64,000 nucleotides of DNA from Rapana venosa. Lineage: Eukaryota; Mollusca; Gastropoda; Neogastropoda; Muricidae. The notes beneath the pieces were generated by a model. That model worked only from the letters and a program-made list of their open reading frames with translations, had not been told where the DNA came from and made no database searches. Positions 23,943-31,058 of the stretch are shown here, in pieces. Location of the stretch: the NCBI GenBank assembly GCA_028751875.1, contig CM054135.1, positions 2,755,360 through 2,819,359 on the forward strand. The letters are read 5' to 3'. The translations under genes were made by a program, and so were the position numbers. Within the stretch, counting starts at the first letter, position 1, and each line of letters starts with the position of its first letter.

Positions 23943-24100
23943 AAGAGATAGGTGAAAAGGGGCCATCAAGCTCTCTTGCCTCCCAGTTAACCAATCCAAG
24001 CAACTTTGGCCCGATTCGGCTCCGCCTCATCGGTCCAAACTTGCTTGATTTACTTAAATGACAGGCAACTAACCTTGAGGCCCCTTTTCACCTATCTCTT
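23943..24100. repeat. Imperfect 158-bp palindrome at left end of the element
   Basis: The outer arms, AAGAGATAGGTGAAAAGGGG followed by CC(A)TCAAG at 23,943-23,970 and its reverse complement at 24,074-24,100, match over 27 bp with one extra base. The inner arms, CAAGCAACTTTGGCCCGAT (from about 23,997) and its complement CATCGGTCCAAACTTGCTTG (24,028-24,047), also pair well. The 26-bp segments between them have equal length and match at about 16 positions. Similarity stops sharply at 23,943 and 24,100. The whole could fold as one long hairpin centred near 24,021. It may be a terminal hairpin of the element or an unrelated foldback insertion. Confidence 0.85.
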
Positions 24101-24187
24101 ATAATGTATGCTCCTTTATAATCTATGTGAAAAACTGAGAAACCAAGCAAGATGAAGCAAGCAAACAAATCTACTAAGGCACTACAT

Positions 24188-24278
24188 CTACTTAGTAACT
24201 ACTTATCAATTACTTATCAATTACTTGGCAACTACTTACTCAACAACTTAATTAATAACTTAATCAACAACTTTTATT
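24188..24278 (+). repeat. Iteron-like array of 11-12-bp repeats
   Basis: Eight degenerate units lie head to tail: CTACTTAGTAA, CTACTTATCAA, TTACTTATCAA, TTACTTGGCAA, CTACTTACTCAA, CAACTTAATTAA, TAACTTAATCAA, CAACTTTTATT. The array sits between the palindrome and the first gene (start 24,310). It could be a binding array for a replication or transcription factor, or the promoter region of the first gene. Confidence 0.75.
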
Positions 24279-24309
24279 TATTTAAAATATATTGATAGAG
24301 ATAGATAAC

Positions 24310-24900
24310 ATGAATTCTGAAGAACTTTTTATGATGGCAGCAACAACAGATCAAGAAATAACAGATGAAAGGACTCTACTTGACAAGAAAGAGAAGTTGT
24401 ACTCCCTAGCAGCTTGCAATAAAACAAAACAATACTTAGGTACACACATGACAGTTGAACAAGTACAGAAGTTATCCCCAGAAGACATCAACAAGTACTT
24501 TAATAGATATGAATCGCTTCTTGGAGCAAGGATAGTGAAGAGTCTAGGTCATACACTTATAGGTTTATATGCAAAAGCAACAAGTAAGATCTTTAATGTA
24601 GACTCAGAAGATGACTTGACACGCGACCTAACACAAGATCCAATTCTAACAAGAACACTAGAATCGATTGGATGTGATATGTATTACCGTTTTGGTTCAC
24701 TATTAGCACCAATAGCAGCAAGTATGATAACATTAAAACATATAAATTTTAACTACTTACAGAAAGATGGAGGACCAGAACACCCCGCAGAAACAAACAG
24801 AGGAGAGCCAAGAACCACACCAACAACCACAACCACAACCACAACCACAGTCATCCCCACAACAAGTGACATCAGTGACAAAGAAAGCTGGGAGAGTTGA
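24310..24900 (+). CDS. Conserved-type element protein, 196 aa, function unknown
   Basis: First gene of the element. The ATG at 24,310 is preferred over an in-frame TTG 18 bp upstream. The protein is largely helical and soluble-looking, with a central region reading NKYFNRYESLLGARIVKSLG, then a segment CDMYYRFGSLLAPIAA that is mildly hydrophobic. The last ~40 residues are Thr/Pro-rich (a run of nine Thr) and overlap the next gene in another frame, so this tail is probably under weak constraint. I recall related uncharacterised proteins in invertebrate genomes but cannot assign a function. AT-rich sequence and the iteron array lie upstream. A structural or replication-accessory role in the virus-like element is possible; this is inference only. 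Confidence 0.75.
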   Translation: MNSEELFMMAATTDQEITDERTLLDKKEKLYSLAACNKTKQYLGTHMTVEQVQKLSPEDINKYFNRYESLLGARIVKSLGHTLIGLYAKATSKIFNVDSEDDLTRDLTQDPILTRTLESIGCDMYYRFGSLLAPIAASMITLKHINFNYLQKDGGPEHPAETNRGEPRTTPTTTTTTTTTVIPTTSDISDKESWES

Positions 24901-25204
24901 AGCAGGAAAGAGATTAGCAGAATGGAACAGGCAGAGGAAACTAAACAACCAAGCAAAGATGAAGATCTTGTCTGGAGAAGAACAAAGACCAAAGCCAGAA
25001 ACAGAAAAAACAACAACAAGCATTAAACCATATATAATCTGCAGCGTAACAGCTTTGGCTATAACTTATACAGCTTATAGAGTATGGAGCAGCAAGAAAC
25101 CAGCAAAAGAACAACAACAACAAGAACAAAAGTCAACCCAACAACAGCAACAAGAGCCACCGCAACACAAACAGCCTGAAAACGATCCATTTAATATGCA
25201 TTAA
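24767..25204 (+). CDS. Single-pass membrane protein with Gln-rich tails, 145 aa
   Basis: The start ATG lies inside the previous gene, giving a 134-bp overlap in a different frame. Residues 1-35 are Gln/Pro-rich. Residues 38-60 form a basic segment (KKAGRVEAGKRLAEWNRQRK) that looks like the conserved core. A membrane segment follows at about 88-107 (YIICSVTALAITYTAYRVW), and the C-terminus is Gln-rich. The basic segment next to a single membrane helix would suit a small virion membrane or nucleic-acid-contacting protein. No enzymatic motif is visible. The repetitive CAA/CCA coding makes both frames open in the overlap, so the overlap alone is not proof of dual coding. The membrane helix and downstream reading frame support this as a gene. 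Confidence 0.7.
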   Translation: MEDQNTPQKQTEESQEPHQQPQPQPQPQSSPQQVTSVTKKAGRVEAGKRLAEWNRQRKLNNQAKMKILSGEEQRPKPETEKTTTSIKPYIICSVTALAITYTAYRVWSSKKPAKEQQQQEQKSTQQQQQEPPQHKQPENDPFNMH

Positions 25205-25236
25205 ATAATTAAATAATTTATATATAAGTAGGAAAC
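25205..25236 (+). promoter_or_regulatory. AT-rich intergenic spacer
   Basis: A 32-bp spacer with TTAAATAATTAAATAATTTA and TATATATAAG ends 8 bp before the next ATG. A TATA-like string this close to the start codon would not fit a standard 30-bp TATA-to-start distance, so its role is uncertain. Confidence 0.35.
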
Positions 25237-25461
25237 ATGGAGAAGACAGTAATCAATACCGCTTACCACGCTGCTGTTATTAGTAGCCTTAGCATTGGTT
25301 ATACAATGATTGGCAAGAAGCTTCTAAGAATGAAGTCGGCCGATCTAGGAAAACTAGACTTTGAAGACAGTGCCAAGCTTGTTGCAGTTGTAACAGCTTC
25401 CATAGCAACTAAAGACTTCCTTGTTAAGCAGAAAATCATTCCAGAAAATATTAGCCCATAA
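25237..25461 (+). CDS. Small hydrophobic protein, 74 aa
   Basis: The protein begins MEKTVINTAYHAAVISSLSI and has a mildly hydrophobic N-terminal third, a basic KKLLRMK patch at about 27-33, and a second hydrophobic stretch KLVAVVTASIATKDFL. It lies between two membrane-type genes on the same strand, 7 bp before the next start, suggesting co-transcription. I believe a family of similar small proteins accompanies the other genes of such elements, but the function is unknown. It could be a minor virion membrane component (inference). Confidence 0.7.
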   Translation: MEKTVINTAYHAAVISSLSIGYTMIGKKLLRMKSADLGKLDFEDSAKLVAVVTASIATKDFLVKQKIIPENISP

Positions 25462-25468
25462 AAAGAAA

Positions 25469-25876
25469 ATGGCTTCTGTTGCAATTATGGTTGGTGGTGC
25501 TATTGTCAATGCACTCGCTTTTTCAGGCAGCAACTACTTGTTCTCTAAACTGCATTCTGATGAAGAAAGGAAGAGGCATGACAAGGCAATAGAACAACTA
25601 AATAAAGCACAAGCAGAATACGAGAAACAAAGAATTAAACAATTAGACTTTATTAATGAAAGACTCAGAGAAGAAGGGCATGCTGCTAAAACATTTTCCG
25701 ATGTTGACAGAGCAATCAAAGAGTACTTCATTATGACAGGAAAGGAAATAACTCCTCTTACAAAGCCACAGCTTAGTGATTATTATCACCCAACAGAAAA
25801 CCAGAAGGCAAGTGAGATTGCTTTTGTTGTAATAGGCATGACAGCTGTATTCTTTATAGCTCGCAAAGTGGTATAA
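25469..25876 (+). CDS. Membrane protein with central coiled coil, 135 aa
   Basis: The ATG at 25,469 is chosen over an upstream in-frame ATG (25,421) that lies inside the preceding gene. It gives a protein opening with a glycine-rich hydrophobic segment (MASVAIMVGGAIVNALAFSG). A charged helical region with heptad character follows at residues 31-66 (EERKRHDKAIEQLNKAQAEY). Residues 70-110 carry an acidic and Pro-containing stretch, and a C-terminal membrane helix lies at about 116-131. Two hydrophobic ends with a soluble coiled coil between them suggest a hairpin or spanning membrane protein. No catalytic motif. It ends 19 bp before the stop of a convergent gene. Confidence 0.72.
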   Translation: MASVAIMVGGAIVNALAFSGSNYLFSKLHSDEERKRHDKAIEQLNKAQAEYEKQRIKQLDFINERLREEGHAAKTFSDVDRAIKEYFIMTGKEITPLTKPQLSDYYHPTENQKASEIAFVVIGMTAVFFIARKVV

Positions 25877-25895
25877 ACAAAAAAATGATGACTAT

Positions 25896-26204
25896 CTAAT
25901 GCACTCCTGCTTCACTAAGGTACATTAATATTTCATGTGATTTAAGAGTCATCATGGTTCGCTCTATTATTTTTTTGTTTGGATAATCTTTAGGAAGCAA
26001 TGGCTCAATAGCAAAGTGAATTGGACACTTCCTCATCATACTAACAACGCCAAGAATACTACTCAACACATCTTCTCTTGTGCCATGCTCAAGCTTTACT
26101 TCTACTTGCTGCCCAAAGTCATAGAGAATGCTCGGGCCAAAGAAGCAGAGACGTGGGACTGTTCCACCACCATAGTACTTGATAAACAGCGCACAATTAT
26201 TCAT
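25896..26204 (-). CDS. Unknown 102-aa protein behind the shared leader
   Basis: The start is supported by a 60-bp upstream segment nearly the same as the one before the polymerase gene. The protein contains VPRLCFFGPSILYDFGQQVE, then a helical REDVLSSILGVVSMM stretch and a basic C-terminal half. There is no membrane helix and no motif I know. It is the last gene of the minus-strand block, converging on the + strand small genes. It may be a complete small regulatory protein or a shortened relic. The leader argues that it is expressed with the polymerase. Confidence 0.6.
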   Translation of the reverse strand: MNNCALFIKYYGGGTVPRLCFFGPSILYDFGQQVEVKLEHGTREDVLSSILGVVSMMRKCPIHFAIEPLLPKDYPNKKIIERTMMTLKSHEILMYLSEAGVH

Positions 26205-26266
26205 GATGAGCTTCCAACTAATTTTTTAACTCTTCTATAATATGAAAAAAAATTAATTAATTAATT
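26205..26266 (-). promoter_or_regulatory. Shared leader/promoter upstream of the 102-aa gene
   Basis: Read 5'-3' on the minus strand: TTAATTAATTAATTTTTTTT, then an ATATTATAGAA segment, GAGTTAAAAAATTAGTTG, GAAGCTCATC and the ATG. Every block recurs in order upstream of the polymerase gene. The strict order and spacing up to the start codon point to a promoter and short 5' leader used twice. Confidence 0.7.
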
Positions 26267-26276
26267 ACACGCAAGC

Positions 26277-29030
26277 TCATGGCAAGCCATGTTTTGTTCT
26301 CCAGTGACCTAATGCATATGAATATTCTGGGGAAGAGTAAACTCTTTTTGTGTCCTGTGCAACTAACGTCTTCTTTCTAACCATAGTTGTATTGATTTGA
26401 TGCAATGTTGAACTAATTTTTGGATTGTCATGATGAAACACCTTGCCTTCAAAGAGAGCTTCCTTATAGTTATCATGACTGATGCTCATCTTAACAACTT
26501 GCTTACCAACACCTTTAGCCTTTTTTATAACACTTTTCTGACTTGCAACACTATACATCTTAGCTCTCAGCCCAACATATTCTTTGATAATAGTTCCGTT
26601 CATCTCATCCTTCATCTTACCAATAACTTTTTTGTTTACTGATGAATGCAAGGGACTGTCTTTTGGATAATCACAGGTGTCATACCAAGAAGCACTACCT
26701 AAAGCAACATCCTCTTCAAGGTCTTTGTATATATCTTCTGTGGGTATGTCTAGGATGAAAGAGTCTGTGTCTGTGTACAAGACCCTTACACTAGGATGCT
26801 TAACCTTCAAGTAATCATACAAGAACTCTAGCATCAACAGCTTTGACAGCTCCAGCACACTAAACCCAATGAATACTGGTTTGTCTAGTTTAACCTTCAA
26901 CTTCTTCATCATGATGCCATACAGACTGTCATGAAATTGCCTGTAGTCTTGATAGCTTGGCTTTGATGTTAGCTTTATGGCTTCGTTTTCCTTTGTGACT
27001 AGTCTGACATCTTTTCTTTTGTGTGGGTTCTCCATTGTTTTACCAAAGCAGCTGTTGTTCATAAGCTTGAAGTAATCCTTTTCTGATGCATCGGTTGCCT
27101 TCGTTCTCAGATCAGTGTTCTTCATGATGTATGGTTTCATGAACTGCTCTTGGTCAAACACAATGATGCGATGAACAGCAGTAAGAATTAACCCATGCCT
27201 TAGGTAGAACTGTAGCAGTCTGTAGTGACAAACATACTTGCTCTTGTCATTTAAGTTTGGTACAAGCTTTGGTGGTTCTTTAGGAGATGTTTTGAACCTT
27301 TCTGCAGCTAATGGATAGTCATTGTGAGCATCATGCAGTTCATGAGGATAGACTAAATCTACTTCTAAGATCCAACCAAGCGACTGATCAGGCTCCATTC
27401 CTGACAATGCTTTCAATGTATCATCAACACCAAAAGGACCACTATACATTCTGAAGTTCCGCAACGGCAGCGACTGACACATCGCCCATCCATACAGATT
27501 GTTTGCATCTAAGTACATGATGTAGTTTGAAGGTTTGTTAGGATCATAATCTTCTAAATATTTGTTGTTGGCCTTACAGTAATTATGTGATGCCATACTG
27601 ATGCCACCACGCAGACCATCCTCAATCATTTGCAGCATTGGCAGGTCAGACAACAAATCAATATTAACACCAGTAAACTTCAAGAAAGCATCCCAAGACA
27701 TTCCTGGTGCTGTGATGTAGTGTGCTGGATCTAAACCATAATGTTTCATCCCTGTCTTTCTGTAGTTCTCAAAGACATCAGCAAGAAGACAAGCATCAGC
27801 AAGTAGATAGTGATCATGATAATCACCCATAGTCTTACACTCCATCTTCTTCCAAGCCCACTGAGCATGTTTATAGTCATCATCACTGATTCCTTTGCCA
27901 CATAATTTACTGAAGAATGCTTCTTTTGGTGGCAGCTCTTCTTCATCAAAGCTTTCCCATGAGTCCATGTACTCATAAGGATAGACACCTTTTCTTACAA
28001 GCTTTGTGTCGAAGTATTTTTCTGTAATCGGACAAGTACTCAACGATGAAGACAAGGACTCTAGAGATCCCATCAGATGTTGTGCAGAATCAAAGAAGGA
28101 TAAACCGTGGCCATGCCACGCGCTGGAACCAGCGGTGTTCAAAGTAAAAGTTAGATACTTCTCTGATGACTGTGCAATGCAGTAAGCCTTATACTCATCA
28201 GTTACTGCCTGCATGATTAAGTGCGAGTCATAACCTCGAAGATTGTGAAAGAAGACTGGCAGCTTCCATGTCTTTACTTCTACTTTTAGTTGGAGATTAC
28301 ACTTACTATGTGCTGCTCCACGAAACTTACCACTGATGTGGTCATGATCTCTTACTGTTTTGTTATCCACGACATCTGGTGTTAATAAATTACAGCAAAT
28401 CCAACAATGTGTGGCTGTGTCATACTGCTCCTGGTCTTCATCTGTCATAATGATATCTTGTAAGTTTAATTGCTGAGCATAATGGCTGTGTATTGATTTC
28501 ATGTGTTCAAGAAATAACTTAGCTGCGTCTGGTCCTCTATACAAGAATGGTTCTGTATGTCCACCATCAGACCTAACAACAACATAAGCAAATGAACAGA
28601 CTTGGTGATTACTAAGCAAGGTAGTCTTAGGCATATTTTCTGGTGTTGGTCCTTGGTATGGTACAATGATAGACTCGAAGTCAGCATACACAACATATGG
28701 ACTCTTCTGCATCTTTAATATATTCTTGAAGTACACTTTGCTTCCAGGTTTCGGCGTGACAAGTTCGGTGATTGCTTCAACTTCACTCTTACAATGATTT
28801 CTGTGCTTGTCTGCAGCTAACAAAGATGGAAGAAGAACCAAGCATCGTCTGCAAAACTCTTTTCTTTGTTTATGCTTTGTAGCCTGTGCAACAAGTCTGC
28901 TCATTGTTCTAATTAGTGTGTAGTGAAAGGCACCACCATCATTACTGATTAATAAAAGATCAATATGTTCTTGTCCGGATCGCCAACAGTAGGAGATTTC
29001 TTTGATATTCTTAGTGGTCTTAGTCCACAA
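26277..29030 (-). CDS. Family B DNA polymerase (protein-primed type), main part
   Basis: A reading frame of 917 codons carries all the hallmarks of a replicative B-family polymerase with 3'-5' exonuclease, of the type in Polintons, adintoviruses and other protein-primed systems. Residues 60-80 hold a C-x2-C...H-x3-C zinc-finger-like motif. Exo I is D117-F-E119, Exo II HNLRGYD at 262-268, and Exo III YLLAD at 408-412. Between Exo I and II lies a cysteine/histidine module (C209, C212, VRDHDH at 226-231, C244) like endonuclease VII folds. Motif A is YLDANNLYG (506-514), motif B KLMNNSCFG (655-663), motif C YTDTDS (752-757). GLRAKMYS follows at 820-827. The catalytic aspartates are intact. The N-terminal part continues in another frame upstream, with the switch near 28,985, so the first ~19 codons of this frame are probably not used. 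Role: copying the element's DNA. Confidence 0.95.
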   Translation of the reverse strand: MWTKTTKNIKEISYCWRSGQEHIDLLLISNDGGAFHYTLIRTMSRLVAQATKHKQRKEFCRRCLVLLPSLLAADKHRNHCKSEVEAITELVTPKPGSKVYFKNILKMQKSPYVVYADFESIIVPYQGPTPENMPKTTLLSNHQVCSFAYVVVRSDGGHTEPFLYRGPDAAKLFLEHMKSIHSHYAQQLNLQDIIMTDEDQEQYDTATHCWICCNLLTPDVVDNKTVRDHDHISGKFRGAAHSKCNLQLKVEVKTWKLPVFFHNLRGYDSHLIMQAVTDEYKAYCIAQSSEKYLTFTLNTAGSSAWHGHGLSFFDSAQHLMGSLESLSSSLSTCPITEKYFDTKLVRKGVYPYEYMDSWESFDEEELPPKEAFFSKLCGKGISDDDYKHAQWAWKKMECKTMGDYHDHYLLADACLLADVFENYRKTGMKHYGLDPAHYITAPGMSWDAFLKFTGVNIDLLSDLPMLQMIEDGLRGGISMASHNYCKANNKYLEDYDPNKPSNYIMYLDANNLYGWAMCQSLPLRNFRMYSGPFGVDDTLKALSGMEPDQSLGWILEVDLVYPHELHDAHNDYPLAAERFKTSPKEPPKLVPNLNDKSKYVCHYRLLQFYLRHGLILTAVHRIIVFDQEQFMKPYIMKNTDLRTKATDASEKDYFKLMNNSCFGKTMENPHKRKDVRLVTKENEAIKLTSKPSYQDYRQFHDSLYGIMMKKLKVKLDKPVFIGFSVLELSKLLMLEFLYDYLKVKHPSVRVLYTDTDSFILDIPTEDIYKDLEEDVALGSASWYDTCDYPKDSPLHSSVNKKVIGKMKDEMNGTIIKEYVGLRAKMYSVASQKSVIKKAKGVGKQVVKMSISHDNYKEALFEGKVFHHDNPKISSTLHQINTTMVRKKTLVAQDTKRVYSSPEYSYALGHWRTKHGLP

Positions 29031-29548
29031 CCACCAGTATCATCATCCCAAGTGTACACATTAACACTAATAGGAGTGTTTAGCTCCTCAAAGAGATCAA
29101 TGCTCTTGACAGAAACAGGAAAGTCGATACCTGTGAAGTTAAGCCTGCCACAATGTTCATGATAGTTGGACACTCTCTCTGCATTCTTTGATACATGAAA
29201 CAGCTTAGCCAAGACGCACCACATAAAACACTTGTCATCTTTGTTCTGTATGTTCAGCACAGCTCTCTTCATGATTATTTCTTGTGGTAATTGTATGTAG
29301 CTTCTACCAACAATTGGTCTAAACTTTGTTTGCTTTAACTCTATTTTAAGAACCTTACCAACTGTCCATCCTGATCCTCTCATTCTTGCTGTCTCTGCTG
29401 CATACTCAAAGTTACGCATCATCTCATCTGCCCATACTTGATTAAGCTCCTCAAAGGAGTTCAGTGCTTGCTGTGATGTTGATACATGAACAGTTAGTTC
29501 CTCTTCTTTGTTTGCTGTGTTGTATTGTATCTCGACAACTAACTGCAC
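28949..29548 (-). CDS. PolB N-terminal part in another reading frame
   Basis: This frame carries the expected N-terminal region of the polymerase, including GSGWTVGKVLKIELKQT, SYIQLPQEIIMKRAVLNIQN and DDKCFMWCVLAKLF. It runs into PLRISKK and then stops soon after the point where the main frame takes over. The two frames are offset by one base, and no classical slippery heptamer is visible, so a mutation or a sequence error is more likely than programmed frameshifting. The coordinate given starts at a GTG codon. The frame stays open further upstream to about 29,640 without an ATG, so the true start probably lies in the separate short frame at 29,667. Confidence 0.85.
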   Translation of the reverse strand: MQLVVEIQYNTANKEEELTVHVSTSQQALNSFEELNQVWADEMMRNFEYAAETARMRGSGWTVGKVLKIELKQTKFRPIVGRSYIQLPQEIIMKRAVLNIQNKDDKCFMWCVLAKLFHVSKNAERVSNYHEHCGRLNFTGIDFPVSVKSIDLFEELNTPISVNVYTWDDDTGGCGLRPLRISKKSPTVGDPDKNILIFY

Positions 29549-29568
29549 CTTTACTGGTGGTTCTATTG

Positions 29569-29667
29569 TTATCTGACTTGCATTTGTGCAATAGCATCTT
29601 GTAGCTTTGGTACGACATTGTCCTCATGTGTGATATTCAGCTCCCTAGTGTGAAATAATTTGTCCAT
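29569..29667 (-). CDS. Short frame behind the shared leader, probable start of polB
   Basis: A 32-codon frame begins with the ATG that directly follows the conserved leader and reads MDKLFHTRELNITHEDNVV. It overlaps the open stretch of the polymerase N-terminal frame, which itself lacks an ATG. The simplest reading is that translation begins here and that a one-base change near 29,570-29,640 separates it from the rest. The alternative is a tiny upstream ORF. Confidence 0.5.
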   Translation of the reverse strand: MDKLFHTRELNITHEDNVVPKLQDAIAQMQVR

Positions 29668-29726
29668 AATGAGTTTCAACTAAATTCTCTAACTCATATA
29701 TAGAAAAAAAAATTAATTAATTAAAA
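29668..29726 (-). promoter_or_regulatory. Shared leader/promoter upstream of polB
   Basis: On the minus strand: TTAATTAATTAATTTTTTTT, a CTATATATGA segment, GAGTTAGAGAATTTAGTTG and AAACTCATT before the ATG. It fills the 59 bp between the stop of the upstream gene and the start of polB, so it is a compact promoter. The match with 26,205-26,266 includes the last ~30 bases next to the start codon. Confidence 0.72.
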
Positions 29727-30269
29727 TTAATTCTTCAACAGTGTTTTTATCCGTGCATCTTCAACAACATACTTCTTTTGAGCCTCTTGCTTGCTTTGCT
29801 TCTTCTGCAGAGACAGCTTTCGATGCTTGTAGTCATCATAGTCATCCTGTAGAACCTTGAACTCCTCTTCTGATATTGTACTATCAGCAAGTGCATTACT
29901 GACAATCAGTCTGAATGAGCTTAGCTTGTCTAGTGCTAGTGCAAGAACAGCGTCATGCCTTTCTAGTTTGCTCCTGACCTTCTTGCTGAATACAGATGAT
30001 ACAAATGAGCATGCTCCTACTGTTAATGAAACAGTGCCTAAGATTATAGTTACCGGAGCTCCAATGCCTGTACCTGCAAGAGTAATACCTACACCTGCTG
30101 CTGCTGTTGATATAGTTGCTGAACTTGTAGTGATAGCCCTTAATACATTGACTGCAACTCTGTACCTGTGTCTGCACTTTGTATACTTTGTCACTTCTTG
30201 GTTGATGTCCTGCTGCATATGCTCTATGCTTGCTAAGCGAAATGTGTTTGCATCATCCACGGCTGTCAT
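29727..30269 (-). CDS. Membrane-associated protein with Gly-rich hydrophobic core, 180 aa
   Basis: Residues 1-45 are polar with KYTKCRHRYR. Residues 46-94 form a long Ala/Gly/Thr-rich hydrophobic region, enough for two helices in a hairpin (TLAGTGIGAPVTIILGTVSL). Residues 95-145 are helical (KLERHDAVLALALDKLSSFR, ADSTISEEEFKVLQDD), and the end is Lys/Gln-rich. The hydrophobic hairpin followed by a charged helical domain resembles pore-like or membrane-remodelling proteins in general shape only. I recall similar unnamed proteins in invertebrate genomes. It sits 59 bp upstream of polB on the same strand. Confidence 0.72.
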   Translation of the reverse strand: MTAVDDANTFRLASIEHMQQDINQEVTKYTKCRHRYRVAVNVLRAITTSSATISTAAAGVGITLAGTGIGAPVTIILGTVSLTVGACSFVSSVFSKKVRSKLERHDAVLALALDKLSSFRLIVSNALADSTISEEEFKVLQDDYDDYKHRKLSLQKKQSKQEAQKKYVVEDARIKTLLKN

Positions 30270-30296
30270 TTTTCCTTTAGTGTTTATGTTTTATCA

Positions 30297-31028
30297 TTAT
30301 TTTATTTCAAGTGTTACACGCAAGTCTTTACAGTCAACCATTTTCTGTGCTTCATCTTTGATTGTTATAGTTAGTGATTCATGAAAACCTTCCTCCAGTG
30401 CTTTGAATTGAAGTGGATTAAAGCTGTGGTACTGTATTTTGTAGAATGATGCTTGTGCCGGTGGAAGACTTCGAAGCAGATCCGCGGGGGTTGTTGTTGA
30501 AGAGTTCGTTGATAATTGATTCATCGTGTCACTCAGCTGAGACAGATGCACATTGAGAAAAGCATTAACAGACAAATCAATGGGATTGTCAGAGGTGACT
30601 ACTTTACTTTCATGAATAGGAAGCCATCCACTTAGAAATTTATTGATGTCAAACCCCAGCAGTGCCATAAGCTTCAGAGACATTCTAGCAAGAGAAGGCT
30701 TTGGCCATGATAGTGTTACTTTCTGGCTTGCTTCATTAAGCGAAGCTGTGATGCCTGCTGGTTTGAATAGATTCTTGTCCAAAGCATAGAAGTCATAATA
30801 CCCTTCATCTATGGTAATTGTTTTCTGCTCCATTGTGTTTGTGTCAATGTAGCTTATCCAGTTGTTGCTGATATTGATATTATTAACAATGCTGATGTAG
30901 ATGTTCTTGCCTGTCACTCTGTAGGATATATCATGTAGTGCAATTGACTTATCTTTGCTTCTATTATCAATAGGAGTAATTAGTTTGACAGGAGAGCCTG
31001 ACTTGACGTTTGTTAGTGTTATAAACAT
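30297..31028 (-). CDS. Tandem paralogue 1 of a 243-aa beta-rich protein
   Basis: The protein begins MFITLTNVKSGSPVKLITPI and ends with a segment around ESLTITIKDEAQKMVDCKDL and LRVTLEIK. A GYYDFYAL motif lies near residue 77, a LMALLGFDINKFL stretch in the middle, and LLRSLPPAQASFYKIQYHSF near residue 185. Alternating hydrophobic residues and the absence of helices of membrane length suggest a beta-rich structural protein. The GYY, LGF, LLRSLPP and C-terminal ITIKD blocks resemble the layout of virion proteins I recall from Polinton-like elements, so a minor capsid or fibre role is possible. That is inference. Confidence 0.75.
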   Translation of the reverse strand: MFITLTNVKSGSPVKLITPIDNRSKDKSIALHDISYRVTGKNIYISIVNNINISNNWISYIDTNTMEQKTITIDEGYYDFYALDKNLFKPAGITASLNEASQKVTLSWPKPSLARMSLKLMALLGFDINKFLSGWLPIHESKVVTSDNPIDLSVNAFLNVHLSQLSDTMNQLSTNSSTTTPADLLRSLPPAQASFYKIQYHSFNPLQFKALEEGFHESLTITIKDEAQKMVDCKDLRVTLEIK

Positions 31029-31058
31029 TATGCCTATCTGTAGAATAATAATGTGTGA

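Noticed and set aside
24188..24278. CRISPR-like array
   Set aside because: The 11-12-bp units are contiguous with no spacers, and the context is eukaryotic.
28949..29030. Programmed -1 frameshift in polB
   Set aside because: No X-XXY-YYZ slippery heptamer or evident downstream pseudoknot at the frame change; mutation or sequence error is simpler.
29857..30384. 175-codon + strand frame opposite the 180-aa membrane gene
   Set aside because: Antisense shadow of the real gene; composition follows from the complementary codons.
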